DNA of 64,000 nucleotides from Ixodes scapularis. Taxonomy: Eukaryota > Arthropoda > Arachnida > Ixodida > Ixodidae. The notes under the pieces were generated by a model, which was given only the letters and a program-made list of their open reading frames with translations, had not been told where the DNA came from and made no database searches. A program made the translations under genes and the position numbers. The stretch lies in assembly GCF_016920785.2 (NCBI RefSeq), contig NW_024609881.1, positions 47,214,710 through 47,278,709 of the forward strand, given 5' to 3'. Shown here one piece after another: positions 33,101-46,350 of this stretch (the stretch's first letter is position 1; the number at the start of each line of letters is the position of its first letter).

Positions 33101-34702
33101 ACGATCGCGCAGAACGAACAATCGCCGCCGTTGAGAAATCCCGGGCACACTCACGATGTCACGCCACTGAGCCGTCGCCGCGGGTGCACCAGGCGTCAGT
33201 AGCACGCTTAGCGAAAACCACGATCGCGCGGAACGAGCAATCGCCGCCGTTGAGAAATCCCGGGCACACTCACGATGTCACGCCACTGAGCCGTCGCCGC
33301 GGGTGCACCAGGCGTCAGTAGCACGCTTAGCGAAAACCACGATCGCGCGGAACGAACAATCGCCGCCGTTGAGAAATCCCGGGCACACTCACGATGTCAC
33401 GCCACTGAGCCGTCGCCGCGGGTGCACCAGGCGTCAGTAGCACGCTTAGCGAAAACCACGATCGCGCGGAACGAACAATCGCCGCCGTTGAGAAATCCCG
33501 GGCACACTCACGATGTCACGCCACTGAGCCGTCGCCGCGGGTGCACCAGGCGTCAGTAGCACGCTTAGCGAAAACCACGATCGCGCAGAACGAACAATCG
33601 CCGCCGTTGAGAAATCCCGGGCACACTCACGATGTCACGCCACTGAGCCGTCGCCGCGGGTGCACCAGGCGTCAGTAGCACGCTTAGCGAAAACCACGAT
33701 CGCGCGGAACGAACAATCGCCGCCGTTGAGAAATCCCGGGCACACTCACGATGTCACGCCACTGAGCCGTCGCCGCGGGTGCACCAGGCGTCGATAGCAC
33801 GCTTAGCGAAAACCACGATCGCGCGAAACGAACAATCGCCGCCGTTGAGAAATCCCGGGCACACTCACGATGTCACGCCACTGAGCCGTCGCCGCGGGTG
33901 CACCAGGCGTCAGTAGCACGCTTAGCAAAAACCACGATCGCGCGGAACGAACAATCGCCGCCGTTGAGAAATCCCGGGCACACTCACGATGTCACGCCAC
34001 TGAGCCGTCGCCGCGGGTGCACCAGGCGTCAGTAGCACGCTTAGCGAAAACCACGATCGCGCGGAACGAACAATCGCCGCCGTTGAGAAATCCCGGGCAC
34101 ACTCACGATGTCACGCCACTGAGCCGTCGCCGCGGGTGCACCAGGCGTCAGTAGCACGCTTAGCGAAAACCACGATCGCGCGGAACGAACAATCGCCGCC
34201 GTTGAGAAATCCCGGGCACACTCACGATGTCACGCCACTGAGCCGTCGCCGCGGGTGCACCAGGCGTCAGTAGCACGCTTAGCGAAAACCACGAACGCGC
34301 GGAACGAACAATCGCCGCCGTTGAGAAATCCCGGGCACACTCACGATGTCACGCCACTGAGCCGTCGCCGCGGGTGCACCAGGCGTCAGTAGCACGCTTA
34401 GCGAAAACCACGATCGCGCGGAACGAACAATCGCCGCCGTTGAGAAATCCCGGGCACACTCACGATGTCACGCCACTGAGCCGTCGCCGCGGGTGCACCA
34501 GGCGTCAGTAGCACGCTTAGCGAAAACCACGATCGCGCGGAACGAACAATCGCCGCCGTTGAGAAATCCCGGGCACACTCACGATGTCACGCCACTGAGC
34601 CGTCGCCGCGGGTGCACCAGGCGTCAGTAGCACGCTTACCGAAAACCACGAACGCGCGGAACGAACAATCGCCGCCGTTGAGAAATCCCGGGCACACTCA
34701 CG
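30181..34702. repeat. Higher-order repeat H1, copy 1 (38 monomers)
   Basis: The unit is 4522 bp, counted from the rare CACGATATCACG variant. Ordered markers inside are: CTGAACCG (30671), CGTGAGTAG (30934), CACCAGCCG (about 31168), CTGATCCG (32575) and TTAGCAAAAACC (33921). Every one recurs 4522 bp later. Confidence 0.93.
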
Positions 34703-37700
34703 ATATCACGCCACTGAGCCGTCGCCGCGGGTGCACCAGGCGTCAGTAGCACGCTTAGCGAAAACCACGATCGCGCGGAACGAACATCCGCCGCCGTTGA
34801 GAAATCCCGGGCACACTCACGATGTCACGCCACTGAGCCGTCGCCGCGGGTGCACCAGGCGTCGATAGCACGCTTAGCGAAAACCACGATCGCGCGGAAC
34901 GAACAATCGCCGCCGTTGAGAAATCCCGGGCACACTCACGATGTCACGCCACTGAGCCGTCGCCGCGGGTGCACCAGGCGTCAGTAGCACGCTTAGCGAA
35001 AACCACGATCGCGCGGAACGAACATCCGCCGCCGTTGAGAAATCCCGGGCACACTCACGATGTCACGCCACTGAGCCGTCGCCGCGGGTGCACCAGGCGT
35101 CAGTAGCACGCTTAGCGAAAACCACGAACGCGCGGAACGAACAATCGCCGCCGTTGAGAAATCCCGGGCACACTCACGATGTCACGCCACTGAACCGTCG
35201 CCGCGGGTGCACCAGGCGTCAGTAGCACGCTTAGTGAAAACCACGATCGCGCGGAACGAACATCCGCCGCCGTTGAGAAATCCCGGGCACACTCACGATG
35301 TCACGCCACTGAGCCGTCGCCGCGGGTGCACCAGGCGTCGATAGCACGCTTAGCGAAAACCACGATCGCGCGGAACGAACAATCGCCGCCGTTGAGAAAT
35401 CCCGGGCACACTCACGATGTCACGCCACTGAGCCGTCGCCGCGGGTGCACCAGGCGTGAGTAGCACGCTTAGCGAAAACCACGATCGCGCGGAACGAACA
35501 TCCGCCGCCGTTGAGAAATCCCGGGCACACTCACGATGTCACGCCACTGAGCCGTCGCCGCGGGTGCACCAGGCGTCAGTAGCACGCTTAGCGAAAACCA
35601 CGAACGCGCGGAACGAACAATCGCCGCCGTTGAGAAATCCCGGGCACACTCACGATGTCACGCCACTGAGCCGTCGCCGCGGGTGCACCAGCCGTCAGTA
35701 GCACGCTTAGCGAAAACCACGAACGCGCGGAACGAACAATCGCCGCCGTTGAGAAATCCCGGGCACACTCACGATGTCACGCCACTGAGCCGTCGCCGCG
35801 GGTGCACCAGGCGTCAGTAGCACGCTTAGCGAAAACCACGATCGCGCGGAACGAACAATCGCCGCCGTTGAGAAATCCCGGGCACACTCACGATGTCACG
35901 CCACTGAGCCGTCGCCGCGGGTGCACCAGGCGTCGATAGCACGCTTAGCGAAAACCACGATCGCGCGGAACGAACAATCGCCGCCGTTGAGAAATCCCGG
36001 GCACACTCACGATGTCACGCCACTGAGCCGTCGCCGCGGGTGCACCAGGCGTCAGTAGCACGCTTAGCGAAAACCAGGATCGCGCGGAACGAACAATCGC
36101 CGCCGTTGAGAAATCCCGGGCACACTCACGATGTCACGCCACTGAGCCGTCGCCGCGGGTGCACCAGGCGTCAGTAGCACGCTTAGCGAAAACCACGATC
36201 GCGCGGAACGAACAATCGCCGCCGTTGAGAAATCCCGGGCACACTCACGATGTCACGCCACTGAGCCGTCGCCGCGGGTGCACCAGGCGTCAGTAGCACG
36301 CTTAGCGAAAACCACGATCGCGCGGAACGAACATCCGCCGCCGTTGAGAAATCCCGGGCACACTCACGATGTCACGCCACTGAGCCGTCGCCGCGGGTGC
36401 ACCAGGCGTCAGTAGCACGCTTAGCGAAAACCACGAACGCGCGGAACGAACAATCGCCGCCGTTGAGAAATCCCGGGCACACTCACGATGTCACGCCACT
36501 GAGCCGTCGCCGCGGGTGCACCAGGCGTCAGTAGCACGCTTAGCGAAAACCACGATCGCGCGGAACGAACATCCGCCGCCGTTGAGAAATCCCGGGCACA
36601 CTCACGATGTCACGCCACTGAGCCGTCGCCGCGGGTGCACCAGGCGTCGATAGCACGCTTAGCGAAAACCACGATCGCGCGGAACGAACAATCGCCGCCG
36701 TTGAGAAATCCCGGGCACACTCACGATGTCACGCCACTGAGCCGTCGCCGCGGGTGCACCAGGCGTCGATAGCACGCTTAGCGAAAACCACGAACGCGCG
36801 GAACGAACAATCGCCGCCGTTGAGAAATCCCGGGCACACTCACGATGTCACGCCACTGAGCCGTCGCCGCGGGTGCACCAGGCGTCGATAGCACGCTTAG
36901 CGAAAACCACGATCGCGCGGAACGAACAATCGCCGCCGTTGAGAAATCCCGGGCACACTCACGATGTCACGCCACTGAGCCGTCGCCGCGGGTGCACCAG
37001 GCGTCAGTAGCACGCTTAGCGAAAACCACGATCGCGCGGAACGAACAATCGCCGCCGTTGAGAAATCCCGGGCACACTCACGATGTCACGCCACTGATCC
37101 GTCGCCGCGGGTGCACCAGGCGTCAGTAGCACGCTTAGCGAAAACCACGATCGCGCGGAACGAACAATCGCCGCCGTTGAGAAATCCCGGGCACACTCAC
37201 GATGTCACGCCACTGAGCCGTCGCCGCGGGTGCACCAGGCGTCGATAGCACGCTTAGCGAAAACCACGATCGCGCGGAACGAACAATCGCCGCCGTTGAG
37301 AAATCCCGGGCACACTCACGATGTCACGCCACTGAGCCGTCGCCGCGGGTGCACCAGGCGTCAGTAGCACGCTTAGCGAAAACCACGATCGCGCGGAACG
37401 AACAATCGCCGCCGTTGAGAAATCCCGGGCACTCTCACGATGTCACGCCACTGAGCCGTCGCCGCGGGTGCACCAGGCGTCAGTAGCACGCTTAGCGAAA
37501 ACCACGATCGCGCGGAACGAACAATCGCCGCCGTTGAGAAATCCCGGGCACACTCACGATGTCACGCCACTGAGCCGTCGCCGCGGGTGCACCAGGCGTC
37601 AGTAGCACGCTTAGCGAAAACCACGATCGCGCAGAACGAACAATCGCCGCCGTTGAGAAATCCCGGGCACACTCACGATGTCACGCCACTGAGCCGTCGC

Positions 37701-39224
37701 CGCGGGTGCACCAGGCGTCAGTAGCACGCTTAGCGAAAACCACGATCGCGCGGAACGAACAATCGCCGCCGTTGAGAAATCCCGGGCACACTCACGATGT
37801 CACGCCACTGAGCCGTCGCCGCGGGTGCACCAGGCGTCAGTAGCACGCTTAGCGAAAACCACGATCGCGCGGAACGAACAATCGCCGCCGTTGAGAAATC
37901 CCGGGCACACTCACGATGTCACGCCACTGAGCCGTCGCCGCGGGTGCACCAGGCGTCAGTAGCACGCTTAGCGAAAACCACGATCGCGCGGAACGAACAA
38001 TCGCCGCCGTTGAGAAATCCCGGGCACACTCACGATGTCACGCCACTGAGCCGTCGCCGCGGGTGCACCAGGCGTCAGTAGCACGCTTAGCGAAAACCAC
38101 GATCGCGCAGAACGAACAATCGCCGCCGTTGAGAAATCCCGGGCACACTCACGATGTCACGCCACTGAGCCGTCGCCGCGGGTGCACCAGGCGTCAGTAG
38201 CACGCTTAGCGAAAACCACGATCGCGCGGAACGAACAATCGCCGCCGTTGAGAAATCCCGGGCACACTCACGATGTCACGCCACTGAGCCGTCGCCGCGG
38301 GTGCACCAGGCGTCGATAGCACGCTTAGCGAAAACCACGATCGCGCGAAACGAACAATCGCCGCCGTTGAGAAATCCCGGGCACACTCACGATGTCACGC
38401 CACTGAGCCGTCGCCGCGGGTGCACCGGGCGTCAGTAGCACGCTTAGCAAAAACCACGATCGCGCGGAACGAACAATCGCCGCCGTTGAGAAATCCCGGG
38501 CACACTCACGATGTCACGCCACTGAGCCGTCGCCGCGGGTGCACCAGGCGTCAGTAGCACGCTTAGCGAAAACCACGATCGCGCGGAACGAACAATCGCC
38601 GCCGTTGAGAAATCCCGGGCACACTCACGATGTCACGCCACTGAGCCGTCGCCGCGGGTGCACCAGGCGTCAGTAGCACGCTTAGCGAAAACCACGATCG
38701 CGTGGAACGAACAATCGCCGCCGTTGAGAAATCCCGGGCACACTCACGATGTCACGCCACTGAGCCGTCGCCGCGGGTGCACCAGGCGTCAGTAGCACGC
38801 TTAGCGAAAACCACGAACGCGCGGAACGAACAATCGCCGCCGTTGAGAAATCCCGGGCACACTCACGATGTCACGCCACTGAGCCGTCGCCGCGGGTGCA
38901 CCAGGCGTCAGTAGCACGCTTAGCGAAAACCACGATCGCGCGGAACGAACAATCGCCGCCGTTGAGAAATCCCGGGCACACTCACGATGTCACGCCACTG
39001 AGCCGTCGCCGCGGGTGCACCAGGCGTCAGTAGCACGTTTAGCGAAAACCACGATCGCGCGGAACGAACAATCGCCGCCGTTGAGAAATCCCGGGCACAC
39101 TCACGATGTCACGCCACTGAGCCGTCGCCGCGGGTGCACCAGGCGTCAGTAGCACGCTTAGCGAAAACCACGAACGCGCGGAACGAACAATCGCCGCCGT
39201 TGAGAAATCCCGGGCACACTCACG
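34703..39224. repeat. Higher-order repeat H1, copy 2 (38 monomers)
   Basis: Same marker order as copy 1 at exact 4522-bp offset: 34703, 35193, 35456, about 35690, 37097, 38443. About ten single-base differences from copy 1 were noticed, for instance near 36076, 37431, 38426 and 38702, suggesting roughly 99.8% identity. The count is by eye and not exhaustive. Confidence 0.93.
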
Positions 39225-41760
39225 ATATCACGCCACTGAGCCGTCGCCGCGGGTGCACGAGGCGTCAGTAGCACGCTTAGCGAAAACCACGATCGCGCGG
39301 AACGAACATCCGCCGCCGTTGAGAAATCCCGGGCACACTCACGATGTCACGCCACTGAGCCGTCGCCGCGGGTGCACCATGCGTCGATAGCACGCTTAGC
39401 GAAAACCACGATCGCGCGGAACGAACAATCGCCGCCGTTGAGAAATCCCGGGCACACTCACGATGTCACGCCACTGAGCCGTCGCCGCGGGTGCACCAGG
39501 CGTCAGTAGCACGCTTAGCGAAAACCACGATCGCGCGGAACGAACATCCGCCGCCGTTGAGAAATCCCGGGCACACTCACGATGTCACGCCACTGAACCG
39601 TCGCCGCGGGTGCACCAGGCGTCAGTAGCACGCTTAGTGAAAACCACGATCGCGCGGAACGAACATCCGCCGCCGTTGAGAAATCCCGGGCACACTCACG
39701 ATGTCACGCCACTGAGCCGTCGCCGCGGGTGCACCAGGCGTGAGTAGCACGCTTAGCGAAAACCACGATCGCGCGGAACGAACATCCGCCGCCGTTGAGA
39801 AATCCCGGGCACACTCACGATGTCACGCCACTGAGCCGTCGCCGCGGGTGCACCAGGCGTCAGTAGCACGCTTAGCGAAAACCACGAACGCGCGGAACGA
39901 ACAATCGCCGCCGTTGAGAAATCCCGGGCACACTCACGATGTCACGCCACTGAGCCGTCGCCGCGGGTGCACCAGCCGTCAGTAGCACGCTTAGCGAAAA
40001 CCACGAACGCGCGGAACGAACAATCGCCGCCGTTGAGAAATCCCGGGCACACTCACGATGTCACGCCACTGAGCCGTCGCCGCGGGTGCACCAGGCGTCA
40101 GTAGCACGCTTAGCGAAAACCACGATCGCGCGGAACGAACAATCGCCGCCGTTGAGAAATCCCGGGCACACTCACGATGTCACGCCACTGAGCCGTCGCC
40201 GCGGGTGCACCAGGCGTCGATAGCACGCTTAGCGAAAACCACGATCGCGCGGAACGAACAATCGCCGCCGTTGAGAAATCCCGGGCACACTCACGATGTC
40301 ACGCCACTGAGCCGTCGCCGCGGGTGCACCAGGCGTCAGTAGCACGCTTAGCGAAAACCACGATCGCGCGGAACGAACAATCGCCGCCGTTGAGAAATCC
40401 CGGGCACACTCACGATGTCACGCCACTGAGCCGTCGCCGCGGGTGCACCAGGCGTCAGTAGCACGCTTAGCGAAAACCACGATCGCGCGGAACGAACAAT
40501 CGCCGCCGTTGAGAAATCCCGGGCACACTCACGATGTCACGCCACTGAGCCGTCGCCGCGGGTGCACCAGGCGTCAGTAGCACGCTTAGCGAAAACCACG
40601 ATCGCGCGGAACGAACATCCGCCGCCGTTGAGAAATCCCGGGCACACTCACGATGTCACGCCACTGAGCCGTCGCCGCGGGTGCACCAGGCGTCAGTAGC
40701 ACGCTTAGCGAAAACCACGAACGCGCGGAACGAACAATCGCCGCCGTTGAGAAATCCCGGGCACACTCACGATCTCACGCCACTGAGCCGTCGCCGCGGG
40801 TGCACCAGGCGTCGATAGCACGCTTAGCGAAAACCACGATCGCGCGGAACGAACAATCGCCGCCGTTGAGAAATCCCGGGCACACTCACGATGTCACGCC
40901 ACTGAGCCGTCGCCGCGGGTGCACCAGGCGTCGATAGCACGCTTAGCGAAAACCACGAACGCGCGGAACGAACGATCGCCGCCGTTGAGAAATCCCGGGC
41001 ACACTCACGATGTCACGCCACTGAGCCGTCGCCGCGGGTGCACCAGGCGTCGATAGCACGCTTAGCGAAAACCACGATCGCGCGGAACGAACAATCGCCG
41101 CTGTTGAGAAATCCCGGGCACACTCACGATGTCACGCCACTGAGCCGTCGCCGCGGGTGCACCAGGCGTCGATAGCACGCTTAGCGAAAACCACGATCGC
41201 GCGGAACGAACAATCGCCGCCGTTGAGAAATCCCGGGCACACTCACGATGTCACGCCACTGAGCCGTCGCCGCGGGTGCACCAGGCGTCAGTAGCACGCT
41301 TAGCGAAAACCACGATCGCGCGGAACGAACAATCGCCGCCGTTGAGAAATCCCGGGCACACTCACGATGTCACGCCACTGAGCCGTCGCCGCGGGTGCAC
41401 CAGGCGTCAGTAGCACGCTTAGCGAAAACCACGATCGCGCGGAACGAACAATCGCCGCCGTTGAGAAATCCCGGGCACACTCACGATGTCACGCCACTGA
41501 GCCGTCGCCGCGGGTGCACCAGGCGTCAGTAGCACGCTTAGCGAAAACCACGATCGCGCGGAACGAACAATCGCCGCCGTTGAGAAATCCCGGGCACACT
41601 CACGATGTCACGCCACTGAGCCGTCGCCGCGGGTGCACCAGGCGTCGATAGCACGCTTAGCGAAAACCACGATCGCGCGGAACGAACAATCGCCGCCGTT
41701 GAGAAATCCCGGGCACACTCACGATGTCACGCCACTGAGCCGTCGCCGCGGGTGCACCAG

Positions 41761-42712
41761 GCGTCAGTAGCACGCTTAGCGAAAACCACGAACGCGCGGA
41801 ACGAACAATCGCCGCCGTTGAGAAATCCCGGGCACACTCACGATGTCACGCCACTGAGCCGTCGCCGCGGGTGCACCAGGCGTCAGTAGCACGCTTAGCG
41901 AAAACCACGATCGCGCGGAACGAACAATCTCCGCCGTTGAGAAATCCCGGGCACACTCACGATGTCACGCCACTGAGCCGTCGCCGCGGGTGCACCAGGC
42001 GTCGATAGCACGCTTAGCGAAAACCACGAACGCGCGGAACGAACAATCGCCGCCGTTGAGAAATCCCGGGCACACTCACGATGTCACGCCACTGAGCCGT
42101 CGCCGCGGGTGCACCAGGCGTCGATAGCACGCTTAGCGAAAACCACGATCGCGCGGAACGAACAATCGCCGCCGTTGAGAAATCCCGGGCACACTCACGA
42201 TGTCACGCCACTGAGCCGTCGCCGCGGGTGCACCAGGCGTCAGTAGCACGCTTAGCGAAAACCACGAACGCGCGGAACGAACAATCGCCGCCGTTGAGAA
42301 ATCCCGGGCACACTCACGATGTCACGCCACTGAGCCGTCGCCGCGGGTGCACCAGGCGTCAGTAGCACGCTTAGCGAAAACCACGATCGCGCGGAACGAA
42401 CAATCTCCGCCGTTGAGAAATCCCGGGCACACTCACGATGTCACGCCACTGAGCCGTCGCCGCGGGTGCACCAGGCGTCGATAGCACGCTTAGCGAAAAC
42501 CACGAACGCGCGGAACGAACAATCGCCGCCGTTGAGAAATCCCGGGCACACTCACGATGTCACGCCACTGAGCCGTCGCCGCGGGTGCACCAGGCGTCGA
42601 TAGCACGCTTAGCGAAAACCACGATCGCGCGGAACGAACAATCGCCGCCGTTGAGAAATCCCGGGCACACTCACGATGTCACGCCACTGAGCCGTCGCCG
42701 CGGGTGCACCAG
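41761..42712. repeat. 4-monomer (476 bp) tandem duplication inside H1 copy 3
   Basis: AACAATCTCCGCC, seen nowhere else, occurs at about 41930 and 42406, 476 bp apart. The surrounding order of CAGTAG/CGATAG and ATCG/AACG types is repeated over four monomers. It explains a third of the 12-monomer gain. Confidence 0.8.
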
Positions 42713-44399
42713 GCGTCAGTAGCACGCTTAGCGAAAACCACGATCGCGCGGAACGAACAATCGCCGCCGTTGAGAAATCCCGGGCACACTCACGATGTCA
42801 CGCCACTGATCCGTCGCCGCGGGTGCACCAGGCGTCAGTAGCACGCTTAGCGAAAACCACGATCGCGCGGAACGAACAATCGCCGCCGTTGAGAAATCCC
42901 GGGCACACTCACGATGTCACGCCACTGAGCCGTCGCCGCGGGTGCACCAGGCGTCGATAGCACGCTTAGCGAAAACCACGATCGCGCGGAACGAACAATC
43001 GCCGCCGTTGAGAAATCCCAGCCACACTCACGATGTCACGCCACTGAGCCGTCGCCGCGGGTGCACCAGGCGTCAGTAGCACGCTTAGCGAAAACCACGA
43101 TCGCGCGGAACGAACAATCGCCGCCGTTGAGAAATCCCGGGCACACTCACGATGTCACGCCACTGAGCCGTCGCCGCGGGTGCACCAGGCGTCAGTAGCA
43201 CGCTTAGCGAAAACCACGATCGCGCGGAACGAACAATCGCCGCCGTTGAGAAATCCCGGGCACACTCACGATGTCACGCCACTGAGCCGTCGCCGCGGGT
43301 GCACCAGGCGTCAGTAGCACGCTTAGCGAAAACCACGATCGCGCAGAACGAACAATCGCCGCCGTTGAGAAATCCCGGGCACACTCACGATGTCACGCCA
43401 CTGAGCCGTCGCCGCGGGTGCACCAGGCGTCAGTAGCACGCTTAGCGAAAACCACGATCGCGCGGAACGAACAATCGCCGCCGTTGAGAAATCCCGGGCA
43501 CACTCACGATGTCACGCCACTGAGCCGTCGCCGCGGGTGCACCAGGCGTCAGTAGCACGCTTAGCGAAAACCACGATCGCGCGGAACGAACAATCGCCGC
43601 CGTTGAGAAATCCCGGGCACACTCACGATGTCACGCCACTGAGCCGTCGCCGCGGGTGCACCAGGCGTCAGTAGCACGCTTAGCGAAAACCACGATCGCG
43701 CGGAACGAACAATCGCCGCCGTTGAGAAATCCCGGGCACACTCACGATGTCACGCCACTGAGCCGTCGCCGCGGGTGCACCAGGCGTCAGTAGCACGCTT
43801 AGCGAAAACCACGATCGCGCAGAACGAACAATCGCCGCCGTTGAGAAATCCCGGGCACACTCACGATGTCACGCCACTGAGCCGTCGCCGCGGGTGCACC
43901 AGGCGTCAGTAGCACGCTTAGCGAAAACCACGATCGCGCGGAACGAACAATCGCCGCCGTTGAGAAATCCCGGGCACACTCACGATGTCACGCCACTGAG
44001 CCGTCGCCGCGGGTGCACCAGGCGTCGATAGCACGCTTAGCGAAAACCACGATCGCGCGAAACGAACAATCGCCGCCGTTGAGAAATCCCGGGCACACTC
44101 ACGATGTCACGCCACTGAGCCGTCGCCGCGGGTGCACCAGGCGTCAGTAGCACGCTTAGCAAAAACCACGATCGCGCGGAACGAACAATCGCCGCCGTTG
44201 AGAAATCCCGGGCACACTCACGATGTCACGCCACTGAGCCGTCGCCGCGGGTGCACCAGGCGTCAGTAGCACGCTTAGCGAAAACCACGATCGCGCGGAA
44301 CGAACAATCGCCGCCGTTGAGAAATCCCGGGCACACTCACGATGTCACGCCACTGAGCCGTCGCCGCGGGTGCACCAGGCGTCAGTAGCACGCTTAGCG

Positions 44400-45113
44400 A
44401 AAACCACGATCGCGCGGAACGAACAATCGCCGCCGTTGAGAAATCCCGGGCACACTCACGATGTCACGCCACTGAGCCGTCGCCGCGGGTGCACCAGGCG
44501 TCAGTAGCACGCTTAGCGAAAACCACGAACGCGCGGAACGAACAAACGCCGCCGTTGAGAAATCCCGGGCACACTCACGATGTCACGCCACTGAGCCGTC
44601 GCCGCGGGTGCACCAGGCGTCAGTAGCACGCTTAGCGAAAACCACGATCGCGCGGAACGAACAATCGCCGCCGTTGAGAAATCCCGGGCACACTCACGAT
44701 GTCACGCCACTGAGCCGTCGCCGCGGGTGCACCAGGCGTCAGTAGCACGTTTAGCGAAAACCACGATCGCGCGGAACGAACAAACGCCGCCGTTGAGAAA
44801 TCCCGGGCACACTCACGATGTCACGCCACTGAGCCGTCGCCGCGGGTGCACCAGGCGTCAGTAGCACGCTTAGCGAAAACCACGATCGCGCGGAACGAAC
44901 AATCGCCGCCGTTGAGAAATCCCGGGCACACTCACGATGTCACGCCACTGAGCCGTCGCCGCGGGTGCACCAGGCGTCAGTAGCACGCTTAGCGAAAACC
45001 ACGAACGCGCGGAACGAACAAACGCCGCCGTTGAGAAATCCCGGGCACACTCACGATGTCACGCCACTGAGCCGTCGCCGCGGGTGCACCAGGCGTCAGT
45101 AGCACGTTTAGCG
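44400..45113. repeat. 3-monomer (357 bp) duplication inside H1 copy 3
   Basis: CACGTTTAGCG is found once in H1 copy 2 (39036) but twice here (44748 and 45105), 357 bp apart. AACAAACGCC recurs at 44541, 44779 and 45017. It accounts for the +3 monomers in this interval. Confidence 0.75.
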
Positions 45114-45293
45114 AAAACCACGATCGCGCGGAACGAACAATCGCCGCCGTTGAGAAATCCCGGGCACACTCACGATGTCACGCCACTGAGCCGTCGCCGC
45201 GGGTGCACCAGGCGTCAGTAGCACGCTTAGCGAAAACCACGAACGCGCGGAACGAACAATCGCCGCCGTTGAGAAATCCCGGGCACACTCACG

Positions 45294-46350
45294 ATATCAC
45301 GCCACTGAGCCGTCGCCGCGGGTGCACCAGGCGTCAGTAGCACGCTTAGCGAAAACCACGATCGCGCGGAACGAACATCCGCCGCCGTTGAGAAATCCCG
45401 GGCACACTCACGATGTCACGCCACTGAGCCGTCGCCGCGGGTGCACCAGGCGTCGATAGCACGCTTAGCGAAAACCACGATCGCGCGGAACGAACAATCG
45501 CCGCCGTTGAGAAATCCCGGGCACACTCACGATGTCACGCCACTGAGCCGTCGCCGCGGGTGCACCAGGCGTCAGTAGCACGCTTAGCGAAAACCACGAT
45601 CGCGCGGAACGAACATCCGCCGCCGTTGAGAAATCCCGGGCACACTCACGATGTCACGCCACTGAGCCGTCGCCGCGGGTGCACCAGGCGTCAGTAGCAC
45701 GCTTAGCGAAAACCACGAACGCGCGGAACGAACAATCGCCGCCGTTGAGAAATCCCGGGCACACTCACGATGTCACGCCACTGAACCGTCGCCGCGGGTG
45801 CACCAGGCGTCAGTAGCACGCTTAGTGAAAACCACGATCGCGCGGAACGAACATCCGCCGCCGTTGAGAAATCCCGGGCACACTCACGATGTCACGCCAC
45901 TGAGCCGTCGCCGCGGGTGCACCAGGCGTCGATAGCACGCTTAGCGAAAACCACGATCGCGCGGAACGAACAATCGCCGCCGTTGAGAAATCCCGGGCAC
46001 ACTCACGATGTCACGCCACTGAGCCGTCGCCGCGGGTGCACCAGGCGTGAGTAGCACGCTTAGCGAAAACCACGATCGCGCGGAACGAACATCCGCCGCC
46101 GTTGAGAAATCCCGGGCACACTCACGATGTCACGCCACTGAGCCGTCGCCGCGGGTGCACCAGGCGTCAGTAGCACGCTTAGCGAAAACCACGAACGCGC
46201 GGAACGAACAATCGCCGCCGTTGAGAAATCCCGGGCACACTCACGATGTCACGCCACTGAGCCGTCGCCGCGGGTGCACCAGCCGTCAGTAGCACGCTTA
46301 GCGAAAACCACGAACGCGCGGAACGAACAATCGCCGCCGTTGAGAAATCC
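45294..46350. repeat. Higher-order repeat H1, partial copy 4
   Basis: Starts with CACGATATCACG at 45294 and keeps the copy 1 spacing to CTGAACCG (45784, +490), CGTGAGTAG (46047, +263) and CACCAGCCG (about 46281). The later markers CTGATCCG and TTAGCAAAAACC do not follow at the expected distance, so the register is lost after about 46.35 kb. Confidence 0.8.

Larger units (their letters stand above)
39225..45293. repeat. Higher-order repeat H1, copy 3 (51 monomers)
   Basis: Same markers (39225, 39596, 39740, about 39974, 42809, 44155), but altered spacing. One monomer is missing in each of the first two intervals, twelve are gained between 39740 and 42809, and three gained between 44155 and 45294. 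This gives 38-2+12+3=51 monomers, or 6069 bp, exactly as measured. Confidence 0.9.
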
